DNA of 64,000 bases from Prescottella equi (GCF_020171745.1 NZ_JAIVAH010000028.1:1-64000), one strand, 5' to 3'. Shown: positions 37,158 through 49,167, counted from the first letter of the stretch. A program made the numbers and translations. The notes: generated by a model not told the origin, from the letters alone.

Positions 37158-38018
37158 ATGGGTTCGGAGGCGGATACCGGCGCATTCACCGGCAGATCGG
37201 TCCTGGTCACAGGCGGCGGCAGCGGCATTGGCCTCGGGATCGCCCAGAATCTCGTGGCGGCCGGCGCACACGTGACGATCTGCGGCCGCAGCGCCGACAA
37301 GCTGTCGACGGCGGCCGAGAAGATCGCCGCGACCGGCGCGTTCTCCTCCGGCGGGTCGATCTCCACCGTCGCCGCCGACGTCACCGTGGAGAGCGACGTC
37401 GAACGGGCCGTCACCCGCGCGGTCGAGACCACCGGGCGCCTCGACGGCGTCGTCGCCTGTGCCGGGGGCAACGAGACCATCGCCCCCATCACACAACTCG
37501 ACGCCGACGCCTGGCGCCGCACCGTCGACCTCAACGTCACCGGCACGATGCTCACCGTCAAGCACGGCGCCCGCGCGCTCGTCGCGGCCGGTGGCGGTGC
37601 GATCGTCGCGATCTCGTCGATCGCATCCAGCAACACACACCGCTGGTTCGGCGCCTACGGGGTCTCCAAGGCGGGCGTCGATCACCTGGTGCAACTGGCT
37701 GCCGACGAATTGGGCGCCAGCAATGTCCGCGTCAACGGCATCCGTCCCGGCCTCACCCGCACCGACCTGGTCGCGATGATCACCGACGGCGGCCCGATCC
37801 TCGACGACTACATGGCGTGCACACCCCTGGCCCGCGTCGGGGAGATCGAGGACATCGCGGCGCTCGCGCTGTTCCTGCTGGGCCCGCAGTCCACCTGGAT
37901 CACCGGGCAGGTCATCAACGTCGACGGCGGTCAAATGCTCCGGCGCGGGCCCGACTTCACGTCGATGCTCGAACAGGTCTACGGCGCCGACGGACTACGA
38001 GGAGTGGTGTCGCAGTGA
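37158..38018 (+). CDS. Short-chain dehydrogenase beside cyp142
   Basis: This 286-residue SDR has TGGGSGIGLGIAQNL, a CAGG motif in place of NNAG, a Ser in ISSIASSNTH and YGVSK. The ATG at 37158 lies behind a GAGGGGAG site and downstream of the KstR operator. It overlaps the next gene's GTG (GTGA). A role in steroid side-chain or ring oxidation is likely from regulation, but the substrate is not known. Confidence 0.87.
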   Translation: MGSEADTGAFTGRSVLVTGGGSGIGLGIAQNLVAAGAHVTICGRSADKLSTAAEKIAATGAFSSGGSISTVAADVTVESDVERAVTRAVETTGRLDGVVACAGGNETIAPITQLDADAWRRTVDLNVTGTMLTVKHGARALVAAGGGAIVAISSIASSNTHRWFGAYGVSKAGVDHLVQLAADELGASNVRVNGIRPGLTRTDLVAMITDGGPILDDYMACTPLARVGEIEDIAALALFLLGPQSTWITGQVINVDGGQMLRRGPDFTSMLEQVYGADGLRGVVSQ

Positions 38019-38746
38019 GTTCGCATCAGGTGCTCGGCAAGCAGGTCGACATGCCCGTCGAGATCCGGACCGCGTCTGCGTTCATGGCGATGTACTCGGT
38101 CCCGACGGCCGCCGCCCAGAAGCTGATCGACCACACTGGCCTCGAGATCCTGCAGTGGCGCCGTGGTCGCGGACTGTGCGGGCTGGTGTTCGTCGACTAC
38201 ATCGACGGCGACCTGGGTCCGTACAACGAATTCGGCGTCACCTTCATGGTCCGCGACCACGAGCAGCGTGGGGCCGTCCCGGTGCGAAAGGACCTGCGCT
38301 CCCTGGCGAACGGCACCGGCGGCGCCCTCATCCACCAACTGCCGGTCGACGGCGAGTTCACGCTCGCCGCCGGCCGCGGCATCTGGGGATTTCCCAAGAT
38401 CCTGGCCGATTTCGACACCGACCACGTGAGCGACGTCCGCCGCGGCAAGGTCAGTCAGGACGGGCACCTCATCGCGGAACTGACCGTCAAGCAGGGCATC
38501 CCGATGCCCGGACGCGGCGCCAACACATCGCTCGACGCGTACTCGAACCTCGACGGCATCACCCGCTGCACGTCCTGGGACATGAACCCACGAGGGGTCC
38601 GAATGAGACTGGGCGGCGCCGAACTGCGCCTCGGCGACCACCCGGTCGCCGACGAACTGCGCTCGCTGGGACTGCCCCGCCGAGCCCTGGCGACCACCAC
38701 GATCCCGGACCTGCAGATGACGTTCGGGGACGCGTCCTCGATCTGA
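38015..38746 (+). CDS. Acetoacetate-decarboxylase-like protein, Rv3519-type
   Basis: This 243-residue protein is of the acetoacetate decarboxylase superfamily, in the same position relative to cyp142 as Rv3519. Visible features are YNEFGVTFMV, FTLAAGRGIWGFPKILADFD (residues about 117-136) and a C-terminal strand-rich region. The catalytic Lys of true acetoacetate decarboxylases is not clearly placed, so decarboxylation is uncertain. It is translationally coupled to the SDR and presumably controlled by KstR. Confidence 0.82.
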   Translation: MSSHQVLGKQVDMPVEIRTASAFMAMYSVPTAAAQKLIDHTGLEILQWRRGRGLCGLVFVDYIDGDLGPYNEFGVTFMVRDHEQRGAVPVRKDLRSLANGTGGALIHQLPVDGEFTLAAGRGIWGFPKILADFDTDHVSDVRRGKVSQDGHLIAELTVKQGIPMPGRGANTSLDAYSNLDGITRCTSWDMNPRGVRMRLGGAELRLGDHPVADELRSLGLPRRALATTTIPDLQMTFGDASSI

Positions 38747-38858
38747 CCACCTCGGCGCTCGGCGTGGCGGCCCTTGCGATTCGAGACCGACTGGTGTGTG
38801 CTGGAGACTTGGACGCTTGCTCAAGTTCGATTCTCCACCTCGCGCAAAGGATTACGTC

Positions 38859-40916
38859 GTGACGATCAGTCGACGCAGCGTGCTGGCCGGAGCCGCGGCC
38901 GCACCGGCGCTCGCAGCCATAGCCAGCTCGACCGCTTCAGCTCAGCCCCGCTCCGCCTCCGCTCCTGCCCGCCGAACCGCGCCCGACCAGGGGTTCCGGG
39001 TCGGCGTCGGGCTGTCGGACATGACCGGCCCGGTCGCCGAGAACGGCATGATGGGCTACTCGCAGTTCGACCAGCGCGCCGAGGGCCTGCACCAGCGAAC
39101 CCGGGTGCGCGCCTACGTCTTCGCCGACGCCGAGGACAACCGCGTCGTCTACACGTGCGCCGACACCTGCATGGTGTTCCAGGCCGTGCACGACGCCGTG
39201 CTGGCCAAGCTGGCCGCGCGGTTCGGCAACCTGTACACCGAGAAGAACGTGATGCTCACGGCCGTGCACTCGCACGCGGCGTGTGGCGGCGCGTCGCAGG
39301 ACTACGCGTACAGCCTCGCCACGCTGGGCTTCCAGCCGCAGGTGTTCGACGCCGAGGTCGACGGCGTCGTCGAGGCCATCGTCGCCGCGCACGACAACCT
39401 CGCCGCCGGCACCGTCGCGTACGGGCGCAGCGAACTGAAGGACGCGAGCGTGAACCGTTCGCGTGCGGCGTTCGATCGGAACCCGCAGCACGACAGGGAC
39501 TACTACCCGCTCGGCATCGACACCGCGATGCGGGTGCTCCGGATCAGTCAGGGCGGCGACAACGTCGGCGGCATCGGCTGGTTCCCCACCCACGGCGCGT
39601 CGCTGACCAACAAGAACCACCTCATCTCCGGTGACAACAAGGGCGCCGCCGCGTACTTCTGGGAGCACGATGTCGCCGGGGTGCGCTACCTCGACGGCAA
39701 GCCCGGGTTCGTCGCGTGCTTCCCGCAGACCAACACCGGCGACATGTCCCCCAACCTGGACCTGAAGCCCGGCCACGGTCCCACCGCGGACGATTTCGAG
39801 AACACTCGCATCATCGGTGAGCGCCAGGTGGCGGCCGCCCGCGAGGCGTTCAAGAAGGCGGCACCGCTGTCGTCGACCACCGTGGACAGCCGAATCATGT
39901 ACCTCGACATGGCGAACCAGGTGGTGGACGGCAAGTACACCTCCGACGGGCAGGTCCGCCGCACCGCGCCGGCCTGCATCGGCGCCGCGATGGCGGCGGG
40001 CAGCACCGAGGACGGCCCGGCGATCGACATCTTCACCGAGGGCACCCGCAACCCGATGATCGACGCGCTCGGCGGCATCGACACCCCCACCCCGCAGTGG
40101 CTCGCCGACGCCCAGGCCCCCAAGCTGGTGCTCGTGCCCGTCGGCCTGCTGCCGCCGGACGGCTGGGTCCCGCACGTGCTCAAGATCCAGATCATCCGCA
40201 TCGGCGACGTCTACGTCGTCGGTGGTCCGGCCGAGTTCACCATCGTCTCCGGCCTGCGGATCCGCCGCACCGTCGCCGAGGGACTGGGCGTCCCGCTCGA
40301 GAACGTCATCTTCAACGGCTACGCCAACGCGTACTCGAGCTACTGCACCACGCCCGAGGAGTACGACGCCCAGCAGTACGAGGGCGGATCGACGCTGTTC
40401 GGCCGCAACACCCTTCCCGCGTATCAGCAGGGCTTCGCTGCCCTCGCGGCCGGGATGAAGGCGGGCGCCGACGTCCCGCGCGGCCCGGCGCCGCGCGACC
40501 TGTCCGGTTTTCAGCCCGGTTTCGGACGCGAGTTCCCGTTCGACGCCCCGCTGCCCGGCCGCAACTTCGGCGACGTCGTGGTGCAGCCCGCGGGCAGCGT
40601 CGGCTCCGGCGAACAGGTTGCCGCCGAGTTCGTCACCGGTCACCCCAAGAACGACCTACACCGCCGCGGAACGTATTTCGAGGTGCAGCGCCGCGATGGC
40701 GCCCGCTGGATTCGGCACGCCGACGACGGCGACTGGGCCACCAAGTACCGCTGGCGCCGGGACGGCCTCAACGCGTCGATCGCCCGCATCACGTGGGACG
40801 TCCCCGCCGGCACTCCGACAGGAACCTACCGCATCCAGCACTTCGGGAACTGGAAGAATCCGGAGGGCGCGGTGTTCGCACTCACCGGAACGTCGGCGGA
40901 GTTCACCGTCCGCTAG
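38859..40916 (+). CDS. Tat-exported neutral/alkaline ceramidase
   Basis: This 685-residue protein is of the neutral ceramidase family, which cleaves the amide of ceramides to release sphingosine and fatty acid outside the cell. A twin-arginine signal SRRSVLAGAAAAPALAAI opens the protein. The zinc/active-site set is seen as AVHSHAACGG, WFPTHGASLTNKNHLISGDN with the nucleophile Ser region, and QTNTGDMSPN; a C-terminal immunoglobulin-like domain follows. The GTG at 38859 has AAAGGA nine bases upstream. It ends at a 43-bp hairpin. Host or environmental sphingolipid use is an inference. Confidence 0.88.
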   Translation: MTISRRSVLAGAAAAPALAAIASSTASAQPRSASAPARRTAPDQGFRVGVGLSDMTGPVAENGMMGYSQFDQRAEGLHQRTRVRAYVFADAEDNRVVYTCADTCMVFQAVHDAVLAKLAARFGNLYTEKNVMLTAVHSHAACGGASQDYAYSLATLGFQPQVFDAEVDGVVEAIVAAHDNLAAGTVAYGRSELKDASVNRSRAAFDRNPQHDRDYYPLGIDTAMRVLRISQGGDNVGGIGWFPTHGASLTNKNHLISGDNKGAAAYFWEHDVAGVRYLDGKPGFVACFPQTNTGDMSPNLDLKPGHGPTADDFENTRIIGERQVAAAREAFKKAAPLSSTTVDSRIMYLDMANQVVDGKYTSDGQVRRTAPACIGAAMAAGSTEDGPAIDIFTEGTRNPMIDALGGIDTPTPQWLADAQAPKLVLVPVGLLPPDGWVPHVLKIQIIRIGDVYVVGGPAEFTIVSGLRIRRTVAEGLGVPLENVIFNGYANAYSSYCTTPEEYDAQQYEGGSTLFGRNTLPAYQQGFAALAAGMKAGADVPRGPAPRDLSGFQPGFGREFPFDAPLPGRNFGDVVVQPAGSVGSGEQVAAEFVTGHPKNDLHRRGTYFEVQRRDGARWIRHADDGDWATKYRWRRDGLNASIARITWDVPAGTPTGTYRIQHFGNWKNPEGAVFALTGTSAEFTVR

Positions 40917-40931
40917 CTCGCCTCACCGACC

Positions 40932-40974
40932 GAAGGGTCCCTTCGTGCACTGTCAGCGCACGAAGGGACCCTTC
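40932..40974. terminator. 43-bp hairpin, member 2 of a recurrent family
   Basis: GAAGGGTCCCTTCGTGC pairs with GCACGAAGGGACCCTTC. It separates convergent ceramidase and SRPBCC genes and overlaps the SRPBCC stop codon by two bases. Confidence 0.82.
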
Positions 40975-41428
40975 AGCCGTTCGGGGTCTCGAGAATGACC
41001 TTGGCCTTCTGCAGGTTGCCGCGGACGTCGTGTGCGTACAGCTTCAGAACAATTGCGTCCGCGAACTTGAACAGGCCGCTGCCTTCCTCGGCGTCCTGTA
41101 CATAGGTCACCTTGGTCGCCCCGTCGCCGTCGCTGCTGAAGCCGATCTCACGTGTGTAGGCGATCTTCGAGTCTGCCGACTCGAAGCCCATGCGCTTGTC
41201 TTTCTCGTACGCGGTGACCTTCTCGGTGGCATCGATCCGGGCGCCCGCGACTTTCGCAGTCACCGACATAACGGCACCCACTTCGTCGGGCGAACCGGAG
41301 AGAACCTTGTAATCGACTATGTTGCTGCCCCATTCGGCGGCATTCGCAGGATCGGTCAGATAGGCGAACACTTCGGGCAGTGGTTTGTCGATCACGATCG
41401 ACTCGTTCACTTGCAGCGTCTTGGCCAT
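40973..41428 (-). CDS. SRPBCC/START-like lipid-binding fold protein
   Basis: This 151-residue protein has the SRPBCC (polyketide cyclase/START-like) pattern: IVIDKPLPEVFAYLTDPANAAEWG at the N-terminus (family region 13-36), a central beta sheet, and a C-terminal helix with ADAIVLKLYAHDVRGNLQKAK. The fold holds a hydrophobic pocket for lipids or steroids. The ATG at 41428 follows GAGGATGTGAG. It lies downstream of the hsa operon but behind its own promoter. Ligand unknown. Confidence 0.84.
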   Translation of the reverse strand: MAKTLQVNESIVIDKPLPEVFAYLTDPANAAEWGSNIVDYKVLSGSPDEVGAVMSVTAKVAGARIDATEKVTAYEKDKRMGFESADSKIAYTREIGFSSDGDGATKVTYVQDAEEGSGLFKFADAIVLKLYAHDVRGNLQKAKVILETPNG

Positions 41429-41603
41429 GGATCTCACATCCTCGACTCGCGAAAATGGTCGACGCGTCACCCATGAGGTTGGCGCACCCGCGCCGATTGA
41501 CCGCTCGCGCAGCCGCTTTCACGATCCACCGGGCGGCACCCGCACGAGCATCTCTTTCGATCCTAGCCCGACGACCCGCGGTTTTGAAGGCCCCGCAACA
41601 GAC

Positions 41604-41646
41604 GAAGGGCCCCTTCACGCGCCGTCAGCGCAAGAAGGGACCCTTC
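41604..41646. terminator. 43-bp hairpin, member 3 of a recurrent family
   Basis: GAAGGGCCCCTTC and GAAGGGACCCTTC flank a centre with CAGCGC. It lies 50 bases past the stop of the last gene in the hsa operon, so it probably terminates that transcript. Confidence 0.8.
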
Positions 41647-41696
41647 GGCCCTATCCCCCCTGGGCAAGCTTGCTACAGGACACGACCTCCTCCGGG

Positions 41697-42530
41697 TTAC
41701 CCCAGAGGGAAGACGAAGGTGTCGTTGACGAAGCGCTCGGCACGGCCGGAGAAGGCGACGCCGGTTGCGTTGCCGTCGCCGAGGATCCGGTGCACCACAC
41801 TTCCCTCCGGCGCCGTCACCGTCCCGACGCCAACCGCGGGCTGGTCGATCGTCATGTTCGCGTTCGTGGTGACCACGTTGCGGCCCAGCGCATCCCGGGT
41901 CCACAGCTTGTAGACGACTCCCGGATTCGGCACCCTCACCCCGTCGGGCAGCAGCGACGGCGTCAATTGCGCTGTGGCGGAGATCGATGCGAGATCGCCG
42001 CCGGCCGTCGCGGACGCGTGGCGGACGAGTTGGCCGGGCGTGCCGAGGTCGAGCGTGATGTCGACGATCTCGCTTCGGTAGCCGAGACCCGACTTGAAAT
42101 CGGACAGCAGCGTATTCGTGTCCAACTGCGAGAGCGTGTAGATGTTCTCGGCGACGATCTCACCCAGTCGCGGCGACGCGATGGGCGCGGGTGGCACGAC
42201 CGACACCGCAGCCTCGGACAGGTGGAACCGGCCGATCTCGGTTCCGTTCACGTTCGCATCTGCACAGGTCGAAGTCTCGACCAGCATCGTGGGTATCGCG
42301 GCGAGGGCGAAGCCCGCCGGGAGCATCGCTCGGGCCCGATCCGCCTGCACCGGGTCGAGTGGGATCGTGACACCGAGATTCGTACACGATCGCGCCTCCA
42401 CGACCCCCGCATGTGTCGCACCCGCCGCCGCCGATTCGGCAGCAGCGGGTGCGACGAACACCAAGGGAAGCATGAGTGCACTCATCGTGCCCCGAGCCAA
42501 CGCCTTTCGTCGTTCACGAGACACATACAC
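41697..42530 (-). CDS. Secreted protein at the end of the hsa operon
   Basis: This protein of about 277 residues has a signal peptide (REERK-type basic n-region, hydrophobic SALMLPLVFVAPAAA) and a beta-rich mature domain with CTNLGVTIPLDPVQADRARAMLPAGF, a pattern slightly reminiscent of acetoacetate decarboxylase-like folds (residues about 50-75). The GTG at 42530 is chosen for a GAGAGG site nine bases upstream; a GTG at 42557 would overlap the hsaB stop by one base. It follows hsaB directly and is likely KstR-controlled. No family was recognised; a link to steroid uptake or surface chemistry is inference. Confidence 0.75.
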   Translation of the reverse strand: MYVSRERRKALARGTMSALMLPLVFVAPAAAESAAAGATHAGVVEARSCTNLGVTIPLDPVQADRARAMLPAGFALAAIPTMLVETSTCADANVNGTEIGRFHLSEAAVSVVPPAPIASPRLGEIVAENIYTLSQLDTNTLLSDFKSGLGYRSEIVDITLDLGTPGQLVRHASATAGGDLASISATAQLTPSLLPDGVRVPNPGVVYKLWTRDALGRNVVTTNANMTIDQPAVGVGTVTAPEGSVVHRILGDGNATGVAFSGRAERFVNDTFVFPLG

Positions 42531-42556
42531 TGCGGTCCGCCTCTCTGCTGCGGACA

Positions 42557-43143
42557 CTAGAGCCAGGTGTCCTCACTGGCGGTGGTGAGGAACGCCTCGA
42601 GGTCGTCCCGCCACTTCGCCGGCACGGTCTTGTCCGGTTCGATCCCGGTGTACTGGCCGCGGTAGAACAGCAGTGGCCGTTCGGACTTGATCTCACTCAT
42701 CGAGTGCACCCGACCGAACACCACGTAGTGGTCGCCGCCGTCGTGCACCGTCTCGACCGTGCAGTCGATGTGGGCGAGCGATCCGGTGAGGATCGGCGAA
42801 CCCAACGGCGACGGCGTCCAGTCGATTCCGGCGAACTTGTCGGGCTCGCGCGAACCGAAACGGGCACAGGTGGACTGCTGCTCCTCGGCGAGGACGTTGA
42901 CGGCGAAGCGGCCGGACCGCTCGATCGCCGACCACGACCGCGACGCCTTGGTGGGGCAGAACAGCACGAGCGGCGGGTCCAGCGACAGCGCCGCGAACGA
43001 CTGACACGCGAAGCCCACCGGGGCGTCGTCGTCGACCGTCGTGATGATCGTGACGCCGGTGCAGAACTGGCCGAGCACGGTGCGGAACTGGCGCGGATCG
43101 ATCTCCGCGCCGGTTCCCACACCGGACGTCTCGTGCGCGGACA

Positions 43144-43144
<1 letters not shown>
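42557..43144 (-). CDS. hsaB: HsaB, flavin reductase of the HsaAB monooxygenase
   Basis: This 195-residue flavin reductase supplies reduced FMN to HsaA for hydroxylation of 3-HSA to the catechol 3,4-DHSA. The family pattern FRTVLGQFCTGVTIITT, FACQSFAALSLDPPLVLFCP and DHYVVFGRVHSM is clear. The GTG at 43142-43144 overlaps the hsaC stop (TAGTG). It is fourth in the transcript hsaA-hsaD-hsaC-hsaB. Confidence 0.93.
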
Positions 43145-46134
<2,990 letters not shown>

Positions 46135-46177
46135 TGGACGCTCCCGTCTGTAATTCGATGTTGACTTGCCCTGAGAC

Positions 46178-46191
46178 TAGAACACGTTCTC
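46178..46191. promoter_or_regulatory. KstR operator, hsaA side
   Basis: TAGAACACGTTCTC fits the KstR consensus except for the final A. It is 44 bases upstream of hsaA. Confidence 0.78.
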
Positions 46192-46281
46192 TTCCGTGTC
46201 GAGGAAACGTCAATTCCACTGGTCACACGAAGTCTTTGCCGATAGTAAGCACGCGAAATCTAGCGGAATCTCCCGAAGTTC

Positions 46282-46295
46282 TATAACGTGTTCTA
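46282..46295. promoter_or_regulatory. KstR operator, kshA side
   Basis: TATAACGTGTTCTA fits TnnAACnnGTTnnA fully and is identical to the kstD site at 57894. It is 30 bases upstream of kshA. Confidence 0.87.
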
Positions 46296-46324
46296 GCAAC
46301 AGCTAGAAGGGATGTGAGGTACTG

Positions 46325-47485
46325 ATGGCGCAGATTCGTGAGATCGATGTGGGAGCTCCGCAGACGCGTTTCGCACGCGGTTGGCACTGCATCGGTCTGG
46401 AGAGCGAGTTCCTCGACGGGAAGCCGCACGCAGTCGAAGCGTTCGGCACCAAGCTGGTGGTGTTCGCCGACAGCCAGGACAAGCTCCACGTACTCGACGC
46501 GTACTGCCGGCACATGGGCGGCGACCTCAGCCAGGGCGAGATCAAGGGCGACTCGGTCGCATGCCCGTTCCACGACTGGCGCTGGGGCGGTAACGGCAAG
46601 TGCACCGACATCCCCTACGCCCGTCGAGTGCCGCCGATCGCGCGGACCCGCACGTGGACCACGCTGCAGGAGAACAAGCAGCTGTTCATCTGGAACGACC
46701 CGGAGGGCAACCCCCCGCCGGACGACGTCACGATTCCGCGCCTGCCGGAGGTCTTCACCGACGAGTGGACCGACTGGAAGTGGAACCGCATCCTCGTCGA
46801 GGGTTCCAACTGCCGCGAGATCGTCGACAACGTCGTCGACATGGCGCACTTCTTCTACGTTCACTTCGGCTTCCCGAAGTACTTCAAGAACGTCTTCGAG
46901 GGCCACATCGCGTCGCAGTACCTGCAGAACCACGGCCGGCCCGACGTCGGGAGCATGGGCACCCAGTACGGCGATTCGGTGCTGGACTCGGAGGCGTCGT
47001 ACTTCGGCCCGTCCTACATGGTGAACTGGCTGCACAACAACTACAGCGGCTACAAGGTCGAGAGCATCCTGATCAACTGCCACTACCCGGTCACCCAGGA
47101 CTCGTTCGTGCTGATGTACGGCGTCGCCGTACAGAAGCCGAAGGGCCTCGACGACGCCACCAGCGACAAGCTGGCGACGAAGTTCACCGAGGGTGTCGCC
47201 ATGGGCTTCGAGCAGGACGTCGCGATCTGGAAGAACAAGACCAAGATCGAGAATCCGCTGCTCTGCGAGGAGGACGGCCCGGTCTACCAGCTGCGTCGCT
47301 GGTACGACCAGTTCTACGTGGACGTCGCCGACATCGATGAGAAGGCGACGCAGCGCTTCGAGTTCGAGATCGACACCACCAAGGCCGTCGAGGCCTGGCA
47401 GCGTGAGGTCGACGCGAACCTGGCGCGCCAGGCGGAGGAGAAGGCGGCGGCCGAATCGGCCGCCGAGCACAAGACTGGAGTGTGA
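46325..47485 (+). CDS. kshA: KshA, oxygenase of 3-ketosteroid 9-alpha-hydroxylase
   Basis: This 386-residue Rieske oxygenase hydroxylates C9 of 3-ketosteroids, which with KstD opens ring B. The Rieske ligands are Cys61/His63 and Cys80/His83 (CRHMGG...CPFHDW); the mononuclear iron is held by His175, His180 (DMAHFFYVH) and Asp298. The reductase KshB is not in the window. The ATG follows GTGAGG. It is divergent from hsaA and followed after two bases by a small Cys-rich protein. Confidence 0.95.
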   Translation: MAQIREIDVGAPQTRFARGWHCIGLESEFLDGKPHAVEAFGTKLVVFADSQDKLHVLDAYCRHMGGDLSQGEIKGDSVACPFHDWRWGGNGKCTDIPYARRVPPIARTRTWTTLQENKQLFIWNDPEGNPPPDDVTIPRLPEVFTDEWTDWKWNRILVEGSNCREIVDNVVDMAHFFYVHFGFPKYFKNVFEGHIASQYLQNHGRPDVGSMGTQYGDSVLDSEASYFGPSYMVNWLHNNYSGYKVESILINCHYPVTQDSFVLMYGVAVQKPKGLDDATSDKLATKFTEGVAMGFEQDVAIWKNKTKIENPLLCEEDGPVYQLRRWYDQFYVDVADIDEKATQRFEFEIDTTKAVEAWQREVDANLARQAEEKAAAESAAEHKTGV

Positions 47486-47487
47486 CG

Positions 47488-47835
47488 ATGACCTCGACCT
47501 GGGCCAAGGCCCCCAGCTATTCCGACAGCCCGGCCCGGGTCGAGGCCGTCCGCGCGCAGACCGCCGTCGACCAGCAGAAGTACCTCGAGCAGGGGCTGCA
47601 AGAGGTGCAGTGCCGGGCGTGCGGGACGTGCGTGCTCGTCCAGAAGAACAGCTTCAAGCACACCAGCATCCAGTGGCAGGGCAATCCTGCCGAGGTGTGC
47701 CCGGAGTTCACGGCTGCCGGCGGGCGCGCCGGGTCGCGTCAGACCTGTCCGCGCATGATCAGCAGCATCCAGCATGCGGTGATGGAAGGCATTCTCGAGG
47801 TCCCGGAGGACCGGCCGACCGGATCTGCGAGCTGA
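47488..47835 (+). CDS. Small conserved Cys protein cotranscribed with kshA
   Basis: This 115-residue protein has a CRACGTC knot (Cys42, 45, 48) followed by Cys71 and Cys87, a spacing that could bind zinc or an Fe-S cluster, and a conserved-looking VLVQKNSFKHTSIQWQG. The ATG at 47488 has a GGAG site seven bases away from kshA's end; a GTG at 47482 overlaps the kshA stop but has no room for a site. No function was recognised. Close coupling to kshA suggests an accessory or electron-transfer role, which is inference. Confidence 0.8.
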   Translation: MTSTWAKAPSYSDSPARVEAVRAQTAVDQQKYLEQGLQEVQCRACGTCVLVQKNSFKHTSIQWQGNPAEVCPEFTAAGGRAGSRQTCPRMISSIQHAVMEGILEVPEDRPTGSAS

Positions 47836-47843
47836 CATACCCA

Positions 47844-47884
47844 CAGCAAGGCCCCGAACCAACGAGCGGTTCGGGGCCTTGCTG
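47844..47884. terminator. Terminator after the kshA operon
   Basis: CAGCAAGGCCCCGAACC and its exact complement flank a 7-base loop between convergent genes. Confidence 0.88.
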
Positions 47885-47896
47885 CATGTGGACGGC

Positions 47897-48658
47897 TCAG
47901 CGCCGGATCGTGGACTCGATGAGGTCGTAGCCGAGTTCGGGATGGATCGCGTTCGTGGGGTCCACTCGCGAGAACCACGTCGAGTCGGCCTCCGGGTGCG
48001 GCCCGACCACACCCACCCGTCCCGATCCGTACGGCGCGACCACAGCCGCGGGCTGTCCACCCTGATAGGTGGCGACGATCTCGGCGTTCGCACCGGGTTC
48101 GAGCCAGAACGCCGGCCCGTCCTGGAAGAAGACCGTGCGCGCACTCCCCCGCCACCGGACGTCGATCCGGGACGCCGCGGCGGTCTTCACCGTGGCGTTC
48201 GACGCCGTGATGTACTGCCACGTGTCGCCGGGCAGCAGGTTGAATCCGGGCGTGGCGCCGGCGAGGTACCCGCCGAGGCAGAACCCGAGATAGTTGCCGC
48301 CGCCCGCCACCCACTCGCGGATGACGGTCGCATGCGGACTCATCGCCGCCCAGCCCTTCGACAGGCTGGGACCGCCCGGCTGTGCGTACACGACCGCCCC
48401 CGCCAGGTTCGCTTTCGTGATCTTCTTCTTCTCGTTGGGACCCACGTATTCGGTGCGGAATCCGGTTGGGGAATCCCGCAGCAGCTGCGCCACCGCCTCG
48501 GGGCAGCCGGGCAACGACGCGGGCCCTCGGTAGACGAGCGCCAGCGGCTTGGTCGTGGCGGCCGCGCGGCTCGCACCCGCGGCCGATGCCACGGACGGCG
48601 TCAGGGCGAGAGCACCCGCCACACCCACACCTGCCAGAAATCCTCGTCGACTGATCAC
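47897..48658 (-). CDS. Tat-exported BPL_N/amidotransferase-like protein
   Basis: This 253-residue protein has a twin-arginine signal SRRGFLAGVGVAGALAL and a class I glutamine-amidotransferase-like (BPL_N) domain: PLALVYRGPASLPGC, YAQPGG, GGNYLGFCLGGYLAG with a nucleophile-elbow Cys127, and VVGPHPEAD near the end. The domain is found at the N-terminus of eukaryotic biotin protein ligases; bacterial stand-alone members have no agreed activity. It is divergent from the Pls-like NRPS gene and is a paralogue of the gene at 53172-53846, suggesting a shared job inside and outside the cell. Confidence 0.82.
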   Translation of the reverse strand: MISRRGFLAGVGVAGALALTPSVASAAGASRAAATTKPLALVYRGPASLPGCPEAVAQLLRDSPTGFRTEYVGPNEKKKITKANLAGAVVYAQPGGPSLSKGWAAMSPHATVIREWVAGGGNYLGFCLGGYLAGATPGFNLLPGDTWQYITASNATVKTAAASRIDVRWRGSARTVFFQDGPAFWLEPGANAEIVATYQGGQPAAVVAPYGSGRVGVVGPHPEADSTWFSRVDPTNAIHPELGYDLIESTIRR

Positions 48659-49167
48659 ATTGCGCCTTTCGTCGTGCTCACATGCCGCCGGCGCCCGGCC
48701 GGCGGCCCCCTACGATCCGCGGGCGATCCGGCGGATACATGCTGTTCGGGACCCGAGGCCGACGGCCGCGGGTCCCGTGTCACGCATCACGATTTGAGCA
48801 GAAAAAGGGTTAAACCGCGGGTGAATCCGCAGTCGACACCCGGCAGCCCCCGCGAGGTCCTTCCCGGCCACCGAAAGCGGACCGGACGACCGACCAGATA
48901 GACCGGGTCGAACGGCCCGATTCTGCAAGTGGTCAACCGTTTGACCAGTAGCAATGCGCACGACCGACCACTCGGCATGTCGACGGCACGGCGCTCGCGC
49001 CGCCCGACTCCCCCGATGTCGAATCCGACACACTGCCAGCATTTTCGGAGGCCTCGCGCAGAACGATCACCGAAAGAGTCACTGGTTCGATTGCAAGTTG
49101 TGACCAATGGGGGGACACCGCGGCACGGAGACCGGACCCCCGAGAGACTCGACTGCGAGGTGGGATC
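48659..49167. other. Divergent promoter region of the Pls-like cluster
   Basis: This 509-base region separates the exported BPL_N-like gene from the NRPS. It has no convincing coding frame. It contains the dyad at 48930-48947 and must hold promoters for both directions. Base composition is slightly less GC-rich than the flanking genes. Confidence 0.55.
48930..48947. promoter_or_regulatory. 18-bp perfect inverted repeat upstream of the Pls-like NRPS
   Basis: TGGTCAACCGTTTGACCA has perfect 7-base arms around CCGT. It is 221 bases before the NRPS start. It is distinct from the KstR and KstR2 sites; the binding protein is not known. Confidence 0.6.
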
